A DNA stretch of 64,000 bases, taken from Bradyrhizobium diazoefficiens USDA 110 (GTDB taxonomy: Bacteria > Pseudomonadota > Alphaproteobacteria > Rhizobiales > Xanthobacteraceae). The position numbers and the translations under genes were made by a program. The DNA lies in contig NC_004463.1 in NCBI RefSeq assembly GCF_000011365.1, forward strand, positions 1,240,001 through 1,304,000, written 5' to 3'. This document shows positions 62,812 to 64,000 of the stretch, in pieces. A model generated the notes under the pieces. That model ran no database searches. It had not been told where the DNA came from and saw nothing but the letters and a program-made list of their open reading frames with translations. Position 1 is the first letter of the stretch, and each line of letters opens with the position of its first letter.

Positions 62812-62843
62812 AAAAAAGCCGGCGCTCATCGCGCCGGCTTTTT
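62812..62843. terminator. Bidirectional terminator at the end of the ATP synthase Fo genes
   Basis: AAAAAAGCCGGCGC (62812-62825) pairs with GCGCCGGCTTTTT (62831-62843) around TCATC. On the minus strand a strong stem is followed by six T, 21 bases past the atpF stop; on the plus strand a T-run also follows, so both convergent transcripts can stop here. Confidence 0.9.
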
Positions 62844-62863
62844 GATTGATGAGGCGTTCGCGC

Positions 62864-63349
62864 TCAGTTCAGCTTCTGCCGAACTTCGCTGATGCTCTTG
62901 GCGAGCAGGTCGTCGGCGACCTGGCCCTTGACCGACTGCGACAGGATCGTGGAGGCGGCCTGGACGGCGGCTTCCGCGGCTGCGGCACGGACATCGGCCA
63001 CCGCCTGGGCCTCGGCGAGCGCGATCTTGCTCTCCGCGGTCTTGGTTCTGCGGGCCACGAAGTCTTCCATCTTCGCCTTGGCCTCGGTCGCGATGCGCTC
63101 GGCTTCGACCTTGGCGTTGGCGATGATGTCGGCAGCCTCGCGCTCGGCCGTGGCACTGCGCGCCTTGTAGTCGGCGAGCACCTTGGCCGCCTCCTGCTTG
63201 AGGCGCGTCGCGTCGTCGAGCTCGGCCTTGATGCGCGCGGCGCGATGGTCGAGCGCGGTCATCGCAGACTTGAAGACCCCGAGATAGCCGAACACGACCA
63301 TCAGGATCACGAAGGCGATGGCGACCCAGGTTTCAGGATCGAAGAACAT
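62864..63349 (-). CDS. atpF: F0F1 ATP synthase subunit b
   Basis: A 161-residue stator subunit with one N-terminal membrane helix (about 7-25, [18 protein letters not shown]) and a long charged coiled coil. The Ala/Glu/Lys heptads ([20 protein letters not shown]) form the peripheral stalk with b'. Last gene of the Fo set (c, b', b), five bases after b'. Confidence 0.95.
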   Translation of the reverse strand: MFFDPETWVAIAFVILMVVFGYLGVFKSAMTALDHRAARIKAELDDATRLKQEAAKVLADYKARSATAEREAADIIANAKVEAERIATEAKAKMEDFVARRTKTAESKIALAEAQAVADVRAAAAEAAVQAASTILSQSVKGQVADDLLAKSISEVRQKLN

Positions 63350-63354
63350 CTCGA

Positions 63355-63918
63355 TTAACCTTTCAGGGACGCATCGACCGCGGCATTCACTGACGCGGCA
63401 TCGGGAACGACGCCGGTGAGCTGCTGCACGATCTGGCCTGCCGCATCGGCCGCGATGCCGCGGACGTTGCTCATGGCGGCTGTGCGGGTCGAGGCGATGG
63501 TCTTCTCCGCCCCGGCGAGCTTGGCCGCCAGCTGCTCTTCCAGGGCCTTGCGCTCGGTTTCCGCCTGCGCATTCGCCTTGTCGCGGGATTCATTGCCGAT
63601 CGCCTGCGCCCGCGAACGCGCCGAAGCGAGTTCGCTTTCATAGGCCTTCAGCGCCGCGTCGGACTGGTCCCTCAGCGTCTGCGCCTCGGCGAGGTCACCC
63701 TCGATCTTGTTCTGACGCGCTTCGATCGCCCCGCCGACCTTCGGCAGAGCGAGCTTGGACACGATCACGTAAAGCACGACGAAGAAGATCGCGAGCGACA
63801 CCAGCTGCGAAGCATAAGTGCTGCTCTCGAACGGCGGAAAGCCGCCACCGTGACCGCCTTCGGCCCCGGTGTGGGCGCCCGCCGCTGGACCCTTCGCCCC
63901 GCCATGACTCTCAGCCAT
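63355..63918 (-). CDS. F0F1 ATP synthase subunit b'
   Basis: A 187-residue b-type subunit with a Gly/His-rich N-terminus ([20 protein letters not shown]), one membrane helix (about 36-55, [20 protein letters not shown]) and a long coiled coil. Photosynthetic-type alphaproteobacteria and rhizobia have this extra b' (atpG/atpX) that pairs with b. It lies between subunit c and b, the standard order. GGAGTACTCC surrounds the start. Confidence 0.94.
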   Translation of the reverse strand: MAESHGGAKGPAAGAHTGAEGGHGGGFPPFESSTYASQLVSLAIFFVVLYVIVSKLALPKVGGAIEARQNKIEGDLAEAQTLRDQSDAALKAYESELASARSRAQAIGNESRDKANAQAETERKALEEQLAAKLAGAEKTIASTRTAAMSNVRGIAADAAGQIVQQLTGVVPDAASVNAAVDASLKG

Positions 63919-63980
63919 GGAGTACTCCTGTTGCTGTCATGCGCGCCGCTTCGGTCGAAGCGGCGCGAAGAACGTCGTCC

Positions 63981-64000
63981 TCAGAGCGGAACGAACAGCA
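63981..64000 (-). CDS. atpE: F0F1 ATP synthase subunit c, last codons only
   Basis: Only the final codons (LFVPL, then TGA at 63983-63981) are inside the window. This is the usual end of alphaproteobacterial subunit c, and the position just before b' fits. The call rests on those residues and synteny. Confidence 0.6.

Overview
This window is ordinary chromosomal backbone of a high-GC alphaproteobacterium, most likely Bradyrhizobium or a close relative. Supporting signs are a class I lysyl-tRNA synthetase, the gene order ctaC-ctaD-ctaB-coxF-like-ctaG-ctaE-DUF983-SURF1, split b/b' ATP synthase subunits behind subunit c, a PodJ-like Sel1 protein, several alphaproteobacterial families of unknown function, and many dispersed palindromic repeats between genes. 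No rRNA, tRNA, transposase, prophage or CRISPR array was found. The genus assignment is an inference.

Layout. 1-5.2 kb: a cut SnoaL-like gene, ridA, a PHB-depolymerase-like esterase coupled to a flavin dehydrogenase, a small secreted ClpP-like protein, and SCO1. 5.5-15.9 kb: a solute-binding protein, lysyl-tRNA synthetase, a cupin, an AraC regulator, a monooxygenase-like protein, alpha carbonic anhydrase, an S24-like repressor, DUF952-pyrD, a MATE exporter with an MBL hydrolase, and DUF6460. 16.1-24.9 kb: a DNA-repair set (ATP-dependent ligase, MBL exonuclease, Lhr-type helicase, PdeM phosphoesterase) split into two divergent halves by a TPR-methyltransferase gene and an orphan branched-chain amino-acid-type binding protein. 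25.2-33.5 kb: a LysR/EamA/MBL divergon, TauE with TIGR02186, and a large PodJ-like protein. 33.9-40.5 kb: a PadR regulator divergent from an NTF2-like gene, then a three-gene beta-oxidation operon ending in a strong terminator. 40.7-48.4 kb: two small membrane proteins, a GST/MarR divergon, gshA, a PAN-domain protein, a nucleotidyltransferase, lepB, tldD and an IalB protein. 48.8-55.4 kb: the aa3-type cytochrome c oxidase structural and assembly genes. 55.5-62.6 kb: an NTF2-like gene, a NarL-type two-component pair, thrC, an M16 peptidase, a GNAT acetyltransferase and a secreted protein. 62.9-64 kb: the end of the ATP synthase Fo operon (b, b', and the last codons of c).

The most unusual signal is that a dispersed palindromic repeat, found between genes elsewhere in the window, also lies in frame inside two genes of the same repair set: the DNA ligase (about residues 91-175) and the Lhr-type helicase (about residues 71-128, between motifs I and Ia). 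Both reading frames stay open, so both proteins should carry repeat-encoded low-complexity peptides. Other items worth attention are an 18-bp-period array of short palindromes upstream of ridA, well-formed operator candidates for the PadR, MarR and LysR divergons, an S24-family repressor that appears to lack both catalytic residues, a FixK/FNR-like box upstream of the cytochrome oxidase operon, and an isolated intrinsic terminator upstream of thrC that may end a non-coding RNA.
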